The notes: generated by a model from the letters alone, not told the origin. A stretch of DNA of 64,000 nucleotides from Aurantimonadaceae bacterium (GCA_947474855.1 CANJKV010000006.1:1-64000), one strand, 5' to 3'; shown: positions 44,464 to 52,999, counted from the first letter of the stretch. A program made the numbers and translations.

Positions 44464-45429
44464 GTGCATTGGATGACGGACGAGGACCTGAAGCTGCATC
44501 AGGTCTTCTATCCCTACGCCTTCCGGCGGCAGCAGAGGATGGTCCACTCGCGGCAGCGCTTCGTGCACTACACCCGCGCCGAGGCGGCGATGTCGATCAT
44601 CAAGAACCGCCAGGTCTGGATGCGGAAGTCGAGCGTGATGAACGACTTCATGGAGGTGGAGCACGGCATCTCCTGCCTCCTCTACGCCTACAACGGGCCG
44701 AACGGCGATCGCTTCCGAGCCTTGTTCGAGACGCTGCACCCGGGCATCACCGGGCAGTTCGAGGAGATCTTCAACAACTGGCAGCCGCTGTTCCGGTTCG
44801 AGACCTACCTGACGAGCCTGTCGGAGCACGACGATCGGGAAGACGAACTCGGCCGCCTCTCGATGTGGCGGGCCTACGCGTCGGGGACCGGTGTGGCGCT
44901 CGTCCTGAATCCCGGCGTGTTCTTCACGCCTTCGGACGCCCTGCACGCCTACACCAGCCCGGTCGCGTACATGTCCCAGGACGAGTTCCGGGTCGAGTTC
45001 GAGGCGCTGACGACCGGCCTGATCCGCGAGATCGCCTTTCTCAGGACGCTGACCCGCGACCAGATCCTCGGCCACGTGTTCGCGATCTTCAGGGCGGCCG
45101 TGCTGTGCACCAAGCACCCGGGTTTCGCTGAAGAGAGGGAGTGGCGGATCATCTATTCGCCGCAGTATGCCCGATCCGATCGCATCATAAAGGAGATCCT
45201 CCCGGTCGGAGGCGTGCCCCAGCCGGTCTGCAAGATCCCGCTCGAGGACATACCGGAGGAGGGGCTCGTCGGCGCCTCGCTGGCAGGCCTGCTGAACCGG
45301 ATCATCATCGGTCCGACCACCTCCGGCGTAGTCATGCAGGAGGCCTTCTTCACCCTTCTGGAGGAGGCCGGCGTGCCCGATCCCGGATCGAAGATCTGGT
45401 TCTCGCGGATCCCGCTGCGCGTCTCCTGA
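44464..45429 (+). CDS. DUF2971-type protein, possible cargo gene
   Basis: A 321-residue protein starting at GTG with GGAGGG upstream. It contains the DUF2971 pattern: F-V-H-Y-T early, K-N-R-Q-V-W-M-R-K-S-S-V-M-N-D-F, M-W-R-A-Y-A-S-G-T-G-V-A-L-V, then K-H-P-G-F-A-E-E-R-E-W-R-I-I and a late G-P-T-T. DUF2971 proteins are patchily distributed, often on mobile elements and near antiviral genes; their activity is not established to my knowledge. It stands alone here, flanked by gaps. Candidate cargo of the element. Confidence 0.8.
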   Translation: MHWMTDEDLKLHQVFYPYAFRRQQRMVHSRQRFVHYTRAEAAMSIIKNRQVWMRKSSVMNDFMEVEHGISCLLYAYNGPNGDRFRALFETLHPGITGQFEEIFNNWQPLFRFETYLTSLSEHDDREDELGRLSMWRAYASGTGVALVLNPGVFFTPSDALHAYTSPVAYMSQDEFRVEFEALTTGLIREIAFLRTLTRDQILGHVFAIFRAAVLCTKHPGFAEEREWRIIYSPQYARSDRIIKEILPVGGVPQPVCKIPLEDIPEEGLVGASLAGLLNRIIIGPTTSGVVMQEAFFTLLEEAGVPDPGSKIWFSRIPLRVS

Positions 45430-45519
45430 CCCTGTGAATAGCGGGAACGGAAAGGGAACAAATCCTCGACTCCACGAACCCGCGGAGTCATCCTGACGCT
45501 CCACAAATCGGAGTTCGTC

Positions 45520-45708
45520 ATGTCCAGGCCCGCCGAGAAGACCGTCCCCGCCGATGACCACGACGCCCTTGTCGAGGAGGTCCTTGCGGCCGCCGGCGGC
45601 GACGCGAGACGGGCGATCATCGGGCTCGTCCTCGGCCAGCGTCAGCTCGAGGCCGAGGCTGCGAGCACCGTCTCCGCCGGCTACGTGCGCCGGGAGCTGC
45701 GCCGATGA
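45520..45708 (+). CDS. Small conserved-looking protein upstream of DUF3572
   Basis: A 62-residue helical protein (E-V-L-A-A-A-G-G-D-A-R-R-A-I-I-G-L-V, then S-A-G-Y-V-R) with GGAG before its ATG. Similar G-D-A-R-x-A-I segments occur in small alphaproteobacterial proteins of unknown role. Its stop overlaps the DUF3572 start by four bases. Confidence 0.7.
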   Translation: MSRPAEKTVPADDHDALVEEVLAAAGGDARRAIIGLVLGQRQLEAEAASTVSAGYVRRELRR

Positions 45709-46010
45709 TCCGCGAGCGCGAGCCCGTACTCGACGCCGATGGGGTCGCCATCGACGCCCTGGCCTTCATCGCCTCGCATCAGGATCTCATCGACCGGTTC
45801 GTCGACGTGACCGGCTTCGACGTCTCGCAGCTGCGGGAGTCGGCTAGCCGGCCCGAGTTCTTCGTCGCCGTGATGGACTTCTTCCTCGCGCACGAGCCGG
45901 ACCTTCTAGACCTCGCCAGTCAGCTGCACGTTCAGCCGGGCGCCACCGGGCGGGCTAGGAACGAGCTGGCGCGAAAGGCCGGCATTGCCCTGGAGGACTT
46001 TCCGGCCTGA
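45705..46010 (+). CDS. DUF3572-family protein
   Basis: A 101-residue helical protein with A-L-A-F-I-A-S-H-Q-D-L-I-D-R-F, T-G-F-D-V-S-Q-L-R and F-F-V-A-V-M-D-F-F-L-A-H-E, the usual DUF3572 layout (A-L-x-F-L-A, then T-G, then L-x-x-x-L). The family is typical of alphaproteobacterial chromosomes and its role is unknown. Finding it among phage-like genes suggests either a host-derived cargo pair or that the element starts to its right. Confidence 0.8.
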   Translation: MIREREPVLDADGVAIDALAFIASHQDLIDRFVDVTGFDVSQLRESASRPEFFVAVMDFFLAHEPDLLDLASQLHVQPGATGRARNELARKAGIALEDFPA

Positions 46011-46071
46011 CGAGCGGGGGCGGGGACTGTCGCCTCGCCTCCGAATCTTCCATTTCGCAAGAAGCCGAGGA

Positions 46072-46374
46072 TCAGGCCGCGTTGGGGAAGAGGGACCGGG
46101 CGCCGACCAGGAACGGTGGCCAGACCGGTTCGCCCGCCCGCTGCTCGGCCCAGACCTCCGCGATCTTCCGGAGACGCCAGGGATCGGCGCCGGCGATGCG
46201 CTCGTCCTCGAGGAGCTGCTCGACCGTCATGCCGAGGGCGAGGCCCGCCTCGACGAGCATGATCGGAACCCGCGATCCGGCGACGCAGAATGTCTGCGCG
46301 AGGCCCTCGGGAGCCTCGGAGTCCTCGAGCACCAGGTTGTTGTAGACCGGGTGAGCCTTGTAGCGCTTCAGCAT
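46072..46374 (-). CDS. DUF433-like small protein (tentative)
   Basis: A 100-residue protein starting at ATG with CAGGAGG upstream. The middle (C-V-A-G-S-R-V-P-I-M-L-V, then G-M-T-V-E-Q-L-L) resembles DUF433 (I-x-G-T-R-I-x-V, then G-x-x-x-E-x-I), followed by a W-R-L-R-K-I-A-E-V-W helix. DUF433 proteins are often antitoxin-like DNA-binding proteins. A toxin partner is not visible. A second, clearer DUF433 gene lies at 56540-56764. Confidence 0.6.
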   Translation of the reverse strand: MLKRYKAHPVYNNLVLEDSEAPEGLAQTFCVAGSRVPIMLVEAGLALGMTVEQLLEDERIAGADPWRLRKIAEVWAEQRAGEPVWPPFLVGARSLFPNAA

Positions 46375-46824
46375 CGCCGCCTCCTGTTCTCCGTCGACCA
46401 TACGTCGCCACCGGTTCACGGGCCGTCGAGGCGGCCGGTCGCATTCGAGCGATCGGCTCCAAGGCGCATTTCCCCCACGGATCCGCCGAAGTTCCCCAAG
46501 GATTTCACCGCCAGTCTGGGGAAGTTCGTGGGTGAAACCGACAAGATCTCGTTCTTTGTAGACGGCTAAAAGGAAAGCTGTTCTACGAAATCGGCCTTGT
46601 GCTCCGTACGTAGCACAGACTACAGCGGAACCGAGGCAGAACATCGACTCGAAACACGCAGTATTTTGCCGATCCCGATTTGGGACGAAAAAACATACTA
46701 CATTTCGAGAAGATGTAACCGATCGCTCACATGCAGCCGCCCGGCTGTTAAATTGCAGTTATCCGGCGACGCGCTCAGCTTTACTCCCAAGCAGCCGGGT
46801 GGCTGCACGACGTGGAGTGACGTG
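46375..46824. promoter_or_regulatory. Divergent control region with several inverted repeats
   Basis: This 450-base gap is less G+C-rich than the element. It holds TGTGCT-N8-AGCACA at 46598-46617, TACAT-N9-ATGTA near 46700-46720, CAGCCG-CC-CGGCTG at 46734-46747 and GCAGCC-GGGT-GGCTGC at 46791-46806. The last two share CAGCC/GGCTG half-sites and flank the probable promoter of the gene at 46825. No gene is apparent. Confidence 0.5.
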
Positions 46825-47919
46825 ATGTCGTGGGTGGCGGTGACTTTCCGGTGCGGGTGCGCCGGGCACGTGCAGGCTTTCGGGAACCGGAGTGATCGAG
46901 AGCGAAAGGCGAATTGGCTTGCCGAGCGCCGCGCATGCGAACCCTGCTTCGCCGCCGAGCGCGAGGCGCAGCAGAAGGCCGAGCAGGAGGCCGCGAAGGC
47001 GCAGGCCGAGGAGTGGGAGCTGCCCGCCCTCGAGGGGACGGAGAAGCAGGTCGCCTGGGCCGAGCGGATCCGGGCGGACCTCGTGAAGGCGATCGAGGCC
47101 GTCCGCGCTTTGGGCAACCTGGAGACCTGCGACCCGGACGGTTTCTTCGAGGAGGGGGTCGTCGACGTGTTGGCCAGGAGCGACGTCCAGTTCTGGATCG
47201 ATACCGTCCGCGGCTGGGATCTACACGTGACGAGGCTTCGAGACGATATCCGATACATCGGGAAGCAGGCCCGGAAGGAGATCGGCAAGGCCGGTCCGAC
47301 GATCGTGCAGCCGGAAGGGCAGATCGCCGTCTCGCAGGTGACGATTCGCCACGAACCCGGGGAGATCCTGCTCACGACCACCCGCAAGGAGTCGGACGCG
47401 CTCGTCGAGCGGATCAAGGACATCGGGTTCCGGTGGTCGAGCGATCACTGGTACTTCCACTGCACGCCTTCCCCGGTCCCGCTCGACAACGTCGCGGCCG
47501 GCGTGGCGTCCGAGGTCCTGGCGATGGGCTACTCCGTCGTCCTGCCGCAGCCGACCGTCGTCGACGTCCTGTCGTCGGGGGAGTTCGAACGCGACCCGGT
47601 CCGCAAGCTCGTCACGCACAAGGACGGCAAGGCCTTCCTCCTGCGCTGGCGCAAGAGCGACGGCATCTACGACGTCGTGAAGTCCCTGCCGGGAGCGCGC
47701 TGGGACAGCCCGTACATGAAGGTGCCGGCCACGGCCTCGAACGAGGTGATGGATCTCGCCGAGCGCCTCGGCTTCTGGATCTCGGACACCGCCCGCGATC
47801 TCGCCCGGTCCGTCGACACGATCGAGGTGAAGGGCGAGCGCGTCCAGCTCGGCCGGCCGGCTGCAGTCGCCGTCACGGAGAAGCAGGAGGGCATCCATGC
47901 CGATCTGCGTGACGAGTGA
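46825..47919 (+). CDS. Zinc-ribbon protein with HARP-like repeats, helicase partner
   Basis: ATG 46825 has GGAG seven bases upstream; the frame above it is unlikely. The 364-residue protein starts with C-G-C-A-G-H and a second pair C-E-P-C about 25 residues later, a probable zinc ribbon. A Glu/Ala-rich coiled stretch follows (about 45-75). Two C-terminal repeats have the form 'alpha, G-F-R-W-S-S-D-H-W-Y-F' and 'K-S-L-P-G-A-R-W-D-S-P-Y-M-K-V-P', resembling the HARP domain of SMARCAL1, which binds branched DNA. It overlaps the SNF2 helicase gene by 23 bases and is presumably its targeting subunit. Confidence 0.65.
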   Translation: MSWVAVTFRCGCAGHVQAFGNRSDRERKANWLAERRACEPCFAAEREAQQKAEQEAAKAQAEEWELPALEGTEKQVAWAERIRADLVKAIEAVRALGNLETCDPDGFFEEGVVDVLARSDVQFWIDTVRGWDLHVTRLRDDIRYIGKQARKEIGKAGPTIVQPEGQIAVSQVTIRHEPGEILLTTTRKESDALVERIKDIGFRWSSDHWYFHCTPSPVPLDNVAAGVASEVLAMGYSVVLPQPTVVDVLSSGEFERDPVRKLVTHKDGKAFLLRWRKSDGIYDVVKSLPGARWDSPYMKVPATASNEVMDLAERLGFWISDTARDLARSVDTIEVKGERVQLGRPAAVAVTEKQEGIHADLRDE

Positions 47920-49399
47920 GCCGATGCGTCACCAGACCGCCGCCGTCGCGAAGCTCAAGGGCTCGAGGGTCGGCGGGCTGTTCATGGACATGGGCACGGG
48001 CAAGAGCCTGACGGCGATGATGCTGGCCGAGCATCGGCAGGATCGGGTCGACAAGGTGTGGTGGGGCTGCCCGTGCTCGCTCCGCAGGAACGTCGTCGGC
48101 GAGATCCTGAAGCACACGACGGCGGGCGAAGCGGACATCCACATCCTGACCTCGGAATCGCGGGATGAGGAGATCGCCGCGGCGACGTGGATCGTCTTCG
48201 GGATCGAGAGCGTCGGGCAGTCCGACGCCGTCACGCTGAAGCTCGCCAGGCACGTCTCCGAACGCAGCATGATGATCGTGGACGAGTCGACGTTCATCAA
48301 GGGGCCTCGGGCGAAGCGGACCGACCGCCTGACGAAGATCGGCTCCGTCTGCCGCTACCGGCTCGTCATGACGGGCACGCCGCTGACGCAGGGCATCGTC
48401 GATCTCTACGCGCAGATGCGGTTCCTGTCGGAGAAGATCCTCGGCTACTCGTCGTTCTGGTCCTTCGCTAGGGCGCACGTCGTCTACCGGAAGGAGAAGA
48501 TCAACGGCCGCGAGATCACGACCGACCACATCATCGGCTACAGGCAGATCGAGCCGGTGATCGAGAACGTCGCGCCGTACGTCTTCCAGATCACGAAGAG
48601 CGAGTGCCTGGATCTGCCGGAGAAGATCCACGTCGAACGCTCCTTCGAGATGACGCCCGAGCAGCGGGAGGTCTACGAGGCGATCAAGGTCGACATGATC
48701 CTCAACCGAAGCGTCGACGACTTCGTTGGGCGCGGGGCGAGCATCGCACTCTTCCGGCTCTTCGCCGCCCTGCAGAAGGTGACCGCCGGCATCCACCGGC
48801 GCTCCGACGGGTCCTTCATCGAGCACGACCGCGTCGACACGCTGATGCGCTTCGTCGGGCAGGTGCCCGAGCGCGAGCCGACGATCGTCTGGACGAAGTT
48901 CCGGGCCTGCGCCGATCAGATCCTGCCGGCGCTGGAGAAGGAATACGGACGCGGCTGCGCGACGATCTTCGACGGTCGCTACACCGACAGCGGCAAGCAG
49001 GCGAACCTCGCCCGGTGGAGGGAGGGACGTCACCGCTTCCTTCTCGCCACGGCGGAATCGGGCGGCCGGGGCCTGACACTGAACGAGAGCGCCTTCGCCT
49101 TCTTCTACGCCGACGGCTTCAAATACGAGAACCGCCAGCAGGGCGAGGATCGCATCCACCGCATCGGCCAGGGGCGCCGGCCGACCTACGGCAGCATCCA
49201 CTGCGAGGACAGCATCGACGAGCGCATCCGGCAGAACATCGCGTCCAAGGGCGCGACGCTCGGCGACTTCAAGCGCCGGATCGAGAAGGAGAGCAGGTCC
49301 AGGCTGAAGGACCGGCTCCTCGAATTCGTCAGCGGCACGACCCCGACGGCGAGCCCCATCGAAAAGCAGCGTAGATCATTGATCTACGAACCTTCGTAG
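47897..49399 (+). CDS. SNF2-family DNA helicase/translocase
   Basis: A 500-residue superfamily 2 ATPase. Motif I is M-G-T-G-K-S (G33-S37), motif II is V-D-E-S near residue 129, motif III M-T-G-T-P-L, and motifs V and VI are A-T-A-E-S-G-G-R-G-L-T-L and Q-G-E-D-R-I-H-R-I-G-Q. The D-E-S-T variant and overall pattern match small phage SNF2 proteins rather than host chromatin-like ones. With the preceding HARP-like protein it forms a split version of SMARCAL1-type annealing helicases. A role in phage DNA replication or repair is likely. Confidence 0.9.
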   Translation: MPICVTSEPMRHQTAAVAKLKGSRVGGLFMDMGTGKSLTAMMLAEHRQDRVDKVWWGCPCSLRRNVVGEILKHTTAGEADIHILTSESRDEEIAAATWIVFGIESVGQSDAVTLKLARHVSERSMMIVDESTFIKGPRAKRTDRLTKIGSVCRYRLVMTGTPLTQGIVDLYAQMRFLSEKILGYSSFWSFARAHVVYRKEKINGREITTDHIIGYRQIEPVIENVAPYVFQITKSECLDLPEKIHVERSFEMTPEQREVYEAIKVDMILNRSVDDFVGRGASIALFRLFAALQKVTAGIHRRSDGSFIEHDRVDTLMRFVGQVPEREPTIVWTKFRACADQILPALEKEYGRGCATIFDGRYTDSGKQANLARWREGRHRFLLATAESGGRGLTLNESAFAFFYADGFKYENRQQGEDRIHRIGQGRRPTYGSIHCEDSIDERIRQNIASKGATLGDFKRRIEKESRSRLKDRLLEFVSGTTPTASPIEKQRRSLIYEPS

Positions 49400-49412
49400 A
49401 TTATAAATATAC
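49370..49412 (+). promoter_or_regulatory. Promoter with two 17-bp operators before ibrA-like gene
   Basis: TTGATC (49379-49384) and TATAAA (49402-49407) are separated by 17 bases, a near-consensus sigma-70 promoter. GTAGATCATTGATCTAC (49371-49387), a perfect palindrome extended to 19 bases by flanking C and G (49370-49388), covers the -35 box, and GTAGATTATAAATATAC (49396-49412) covers the -10 box. ATCTACGAA-CC-TTCGTAGAT (49382-49401) is a second, interleaved palindrome. A repressor bound here would block transcription of the IbrA cassette. Confidence 0.75.
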
Positions 49413-49444
49413 GCATGACGGCACGAGGCCGGGCGGAGACGAAC

Positions 49445-50662
49445 ATGGGAAGCGAGAAGAGGTTCTTCGGAACCACGGTCTACGAGGAGGCGAAGGGCAG
49501 GATCCGGCTCGCCTTCGAGCATTTCGACAAGGTCTGCGTGTCGTTCTCGGGCGGCAAGGACTCGACCGTCCTGACGCACCTGACGCTCGAGGTCGCCCGC
49601 GAACTGGGCCGCCTGCCGGTCGACGTGCTCTTCATCGACCTGGAGGGCCAGTACTCGGCCACGATCGAGCACGTCCAGGAGATCATGTCGCTGCCGCAGG
49701 TTCAGCCGCACTGGATCTGCCTGCCGCTGAACCTCCGGAACGCGAGCAGCGCCACGCACCCCTACTGGACCTGCTGGGACCCGGACGCCCGCGACCGCTG
49801 GATCCGGCCGCTTCCCGAGGCGCCGGGCGTGATCTCGGACCCTGCGGCCTTCGCCTGGTTCAAGCCCGGCATGGAGTTCGAGCAGTTCGTCCCGCGCTTC
49901 AACGAGCACGTGGCGGGCGAGGGGACCGTGGCCTGCCTCGTCGGCATCCGGTCGGACGAGTCGCTCAACCGCTGGAAGGCGGTGAAGAAGCAGGACCGCC
50001 AGAAGAAGTGCGCCTGGAACGGCATCCAGTGGACGGCCCGCAATCACGCGAAGAGCCGCGCCGTGTCGATGTTCCCGATCTACGACTGGAGGTTCGAGGA
50101 CCTCTGGAAGTACGTCGGGACGCACGGGCTCAGCTACAACCGGCTCTACGACCGCATGTACCTGACCGGCATGCCGTTCTCCGAGATGCGGATCTGCCAG
50201 CCCTACGGCGACGACCAGCGCAAAGGGCTCGATCTTTTCCATCGGATCGAGCCGGAGACCTGGGCCCGCGTCGTCGAGCGCGTCGAGGGCGCCAACTTCG
50301 CCGCATACTACGCCGGTCAGAAGTTCCTCGGCTACCAGGGCGGGACGGGCCTGCCGCCGGCGTTCTCGAGCTGGAAGCAGTACGTCGACTTCCTCGCCCA
50401 GACGCTGCCGGAAGGCCTGCGCGCCGTCTACGACCGCCGCATCGCGGTGTTCCAGGGCTGGTGGGCCGAGCACGGCTACGCCCTCGACGCCTGGCCGGAC
50501 GCCGGCGAGCCCGCGCTCGAGAACCGCAAGCAGATCCCGTCCTGGCGGCGGGTCGCGATCAGCCTGCTGAAGCAGGACCTCGGAAAATCACTGTCGTTCG
50601 GACACGCGCAGGAGGACGTCGATCGCGTCCGTGCGCTCAAGGAGAAGGTGGCGGCGCTATGA
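49445..50662 (+). CDS. IbrA-like PAPS-reductase-superfamily protein (DUF3440 region)
   Basis: ATG 49445 has GGAG seven bases upstream; ATG 49415 has none. The 405-residue protein begins with a PAPS-reductase/ATP-pyrophosphatase P-loop, S-G-G-K-D-S (35-40), then D-V-L-F-I-D-L-E, G-I-R-S-D-E-S-L-N-R and P-I-Y-D-W. A C-terminal domain continues with K-F-L-G-Y-Q-G-G-T-G. This matches IbrA/DUF3440 proteins, found with IbrB as activators of prophage genes in E. coli. The fold activates a substrate by adenylation, as in DndC and thiouridine enzymes; no reduction cysteine pair is evident. Stop overlaps the next start. Confidence 0.85.
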   Translation: MGSEKRFFGTTVYEEAKGRIRLAFEHFDKVCVSFSGGKDSTVLTHLTLEVARELGRLPVDVLFIDLEGQYSATIEHVQEIMSLPQVQPHWICLPLNLRNASSATHPYWTCWDPDARDRWIRPLPEAPGVISDPAAFAWFKPGMEFEQFVPRFNEHVAGEGTVACLVGIRSDESLNRWKAVKKQDRQKKCAWNGIQWTARNHAKSRAVSMFPIYDWRFEDLWKYVGTHGLSYNRLYDRMYLTGMPFSEMRICQPYGDDQRKGLDLFHRIEPETWARVVERVEGANFAAYYAGQKFLGYQGGTGLPPAFSSWKQYVDFLAQTLPEGLRAVYDRRIAVFQGWWAEHGYALDAWPDAGEPALENRKQIPSWRRVAISLLKQDLGKSLSFGHAQEDVDRVRALKEKVAAL

Positions 50663-51294
50663 CGACCGTGCAGGAGAACATCACACACAGCGCGGTCGGG
50701 ATCGCCGCGGCGATCGCCGCGATGCCGCTCGACGAGGCCGTCGAGACGCTGAACGCCGTCCGGGCGATCCTGCACAAGGCTTCGCCCTTCAAGGACGAGC
50801 CGGTGGATCTCGTGACCTGGGTCCGCGCCGACACCGTGCGGGGCAACACGTACAACCCGAACACCGTCGCGCCGCCGGAGATGCGTCTCCTGCGTCGCTC
50901 GATCGAGGCCGACGGCTACACGCAGCCGATCGTCGCCTGCGCCGAGGGCGAGGGTCACACCGTCGTCGACGGCTTCCACCGCCACCGTGTCGGCAAGGAG
51001 AGCCCGACCGTCCGCAAGCGGGTGCAGGGCTACCTGCCCGTGACCGCGATCAGGACCGAGCGTGACAACGCGAAGGATCGGATCGCTTCGACGATCCGGC
51101 ACAACCGCGCTCGCGGCGTCCACGGCGTCGAGCCCATGCGCGACATCGTCGTCACCCTCCTGCGCGAGGGATGGACGGACGAGGAGGTCGCGAAGGAGGT
51201 CGGCATGGATGCCGACGAGGTGCTCCGGTTCAAGCAGATCGCGGGTCTGCCGGAGCTGTTCAGGAACGTCGAGTGGTCGAGGAGCTGGGAATGA
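50659..51294 (+). CDS. IbrB-like ParB/Srx-fold protein
   Basis: A 211-residue protein coupled to IbrA by ATGA overlap. A ParB N-terminal-type fold spans about residues 45-150: R-R-S-I-E-A-D-G-Y-T-Q-P-I-V, then V-V-D-G-F-H-R-H-R-V-G and H-N-R-A-R-G. A C-terminal helix-turn-helix follows (T-D-E-E-V-A-K-E-V-G-M-D). This matches IbrB, the known partner of IbrA. ParB-fold proteins bind or hydrolyse nucleotides (CTP or ATP), and the H-R-H-R motif replaces the usual G-E-R-R. With IbrA it probably forms one enzyme or regulator. Confidence 0.85.
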   Translation: MTTVQENITHSAVGIAAAIAAMPLDEAVETLNAVRAILHKASPFKDEPVDLVTWVRADTVRGNTYNPNTVAPPEMRLLRRSIEADGYTQPIVACAEGEGHTVVDGFHRHRVGKESPTVRKRVQGYLPVTAIRTERDNAKDRIASTIRHNRARGVHGVEPMRDIVVTLLREGWTDEEVAKEVGMDADEVLRFKQIAGLPELFRNVEWSRSWE

Positions 51295-51875
51295 TCGAGG
51301 CGATCAAGAAGCGGTTCGAGGCGCAGGGCTTCGTCGACATGGCCGGGCAGCGCATCCTGCCCGACGACGGCGCCACGCTGTCGATCGGGCCGTCCGGCCT
51401 CACGGCGATCGTGCAGCTCTCGGACCCGCTGGAGTCCGAGATCGCGGCGATCCGGCGCGGTGCGATGGAGCTGGCGGTCCTCGGATCCGGCGCGACCGGC
51501 ATCGTCTTCATGCGCTTCGCGGCCGAGGGCGGGAAGCCGCCGGTCGACTTCGAGATGCCGTTCCACGTCGGCCTTCTGCCGCCGGAGGACCGCAGGCTCC
51601 CGGAGCGTCGCGGCGACGTCGTGCACGGCCTGGCGATCGTGCTGCAGGACCAGAATGGCCACGGCCACGGCGTCCGGATGGTCGGCCCGGGCGGGGGTTT
51701 CAGCGAGGCGATCGAGCGCCTGGTCGAACGGCAGCGCGTCGAGGCGTCCTCGCCGGGATGGACCCGACGCAGCCACGACCGCGAGGTCGAGGACTTCTAC
51801 CGCAGGTACCCGGACCTCGCGAAGGCCGCCGACCGCATCTTCGCGAGGGCGCTGGCCCGGACGACGATCCACTGA
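51291..51875 (+). CDS. Unknown protein of the IbrAB cassette (194 aa)
   Basis: ATG 51291 overlaps the IbrB stop (ATGA) and has GAGGAG upstream. The 194-residue protein has strands at A-T-L-S-I-G-P-S-G, G-I-V-F-M-R-F and an H-G-L-A-I-V-L-Q-D-Q-N-G-H segment, then a charged helical tail. I recognise no family or catalytic motif. Its coupling to IbrB suggests it belongs to the same pathway. Confidence 0.75.
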   Translation: MIEAIKKRFEAQGFVDMAGQRILPDDGATLSIGPSGLTAIVQLSDPLESEIAAIRRGAMELAVLGSGATGIVFMRFAAEGGKPPVDFEMPFHVGLLPPEDRRLPERRGDVVHGLAIVLQDQNGHGHGVRMVGPGGGFSEAIERLVERQRVEASSPGWTRRSHDREVEDFYRRYPDLAKAADRIFARALARTTIH

Positions 51876-51907
51876 TCGCCAACCCGACAAGGAGAACAGG
51901 AGAGCAC

Positions 51908-52999
51908 ATGAGCAACTTCTTCGAGAACCTCGCCGACCGGTCCAGGCTCCGCGCCGTCGCCACGATCATGAATGGCTTCGAGCGGGATGGCGTCTCGCGA
52001 CACTGGATCTGCAAGGCGCACGACGACGACCTCGTCGCGATGAAGAACCAGGACGCGCCGGCGCGCCGGCGCGCCCTGGCCTTCCTCGATCACGTGGAGG
52101 CCTTCGCCGTCTACGCCGGTTCGAGGGACATCCTGTTCGAGAGGGTCGAGCAGGTCGCTTGGCACCCGCAGCGCTATCACGACGTGTATGCGCCAACGAA
52201 GCTGCGCTGGAAGCCGCTGCACCGCTGGATCTACGACCGCGTCGGCACCGGCGGCGTGGACGGCGAGCCCGACTATGCCGAGCTTCGACCCCTCCTGGAT
52301 CCGGCCTACCGGATGGCGTCCGCGATCGCCGACGATCCTTCGATCGTCGAGAAGGCGAAGATCGCGGCCGCCCCCGCGGCGTTCGCCCGCGAGGAGCGCG
52401 ACGAGGCAGGCGACCTGAAGGGCTACGTCGTGCCTCTGGAACGCATTTCGATCCTCCCGCTGCATCGCCTGCGCGACGAGCTGGTCGACGAGATCGAGTT
52501 CCTCGACGACCTTTCCGCCGCCGGTCTCCGCGTCGATCGAACGAGCGAGATCGGGCACCGGCCGGACGGCTTCTTCGTGGAAGTGCCGAACGGTCGCCGC
52601 ATCCGCGTGATCGGCGAGGATCTCGGAAGCCTGGACGTCGTGCTTCCGTGCGGTGGCGGCGACGTCGCGGTGTCGGTCCATCTCCGCGACCTCCGCTACG
52701 ACGGATTGAGCTACCGTCTCCGCGCCGACATCGAGACCGACGGCGGTTCGGCGAGCATCGTCTTCTCCGACCGCTGCCGCCCGGGCGAGAAGGCCGGACG
52801 CTTTCCCGCCGAGGCCTACGACGGCGTCGCTTTCCAGCGCGTCAACGAGCACCGCAACCGGATGCCGTTCCTGCCCGACGACGCGAAGGGCATCTCCCCG
52901 GATATGGCGAGGACGGTCCGTTCGGACTGGACGAGGCGGATCCATGCGGCGGTCCTCGATCGCCTCGACGACCGCCTGGCGCCCGCGGGGGCGCGGTGA
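51908..52999 (+). CDS. Unknown protein of the IbrAB cassette (363 aa)
   Basis: A 363-residue protein starting at ATG with AAGGAGAACAGGAG upstream. The N-terminal two thirds are mostly helical (R-R-R-A-L-A-F-L-D-H-V-E-A-F, later I-L-P-L-H-R-L-R-D-E-L-V-D-E). The last third has repeated beta-strand-like pieces (R-R-I-R-V-I-G-E-D-L-G-S-L-D-V-V-L, V-S-V-H-L-R-D-L). There is no recognised domain. It is the fourth gene of the cassette, and its stop overlaps the XRE gene. Confidence 0.75.
   Translation: MSNFFENLADRSRLRAVATIMNGFERDGVSRHWICKAHDDDLVAMKNQDAPARRRALAFLDHVEAFAVYAGSRDILFERVEQVAWHPQRYHDVYAPTKLRWKPLHRWIYDRVGTGGVDGEPDYAELRPLLDPAYRMASAIADDPSIVEKAKIAAAPAAFAREERDEAGDLKGYVVPLERISILPLHRLRDELVDEIEFLDDLSAAGLRVDRTSEIGHRPDGFFVEVPNGRRIRVIGEDLGSLDVVLPCGGGDVAVSVHLRDLRYDGLSYRLRADIETDGGSASIVFSDRCRPGEKAGRFPAEAYDGVAFQRVNEHRNRMPFLPDDAKGISPDMARTVRSDWTRRIHAAVLDRLDDRLAPAGAR

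Noticed and set aside
49415-49444. ATG 49415 as start of the IbrA-like protein
   Set aside because: No ribosome site, and it lies three bases after the second operator; ATG 49445 has GGAG at proper distance.
49445-51294. Dnd phosphorothioation operon
   Set aside because: Only the PAPS-reductase-like and a ParB-fold gene are present; no DndD SMC-like ATPase, DndE or cysteine desulfurase is adjacent, and the match is better to IbrA/IbrB.
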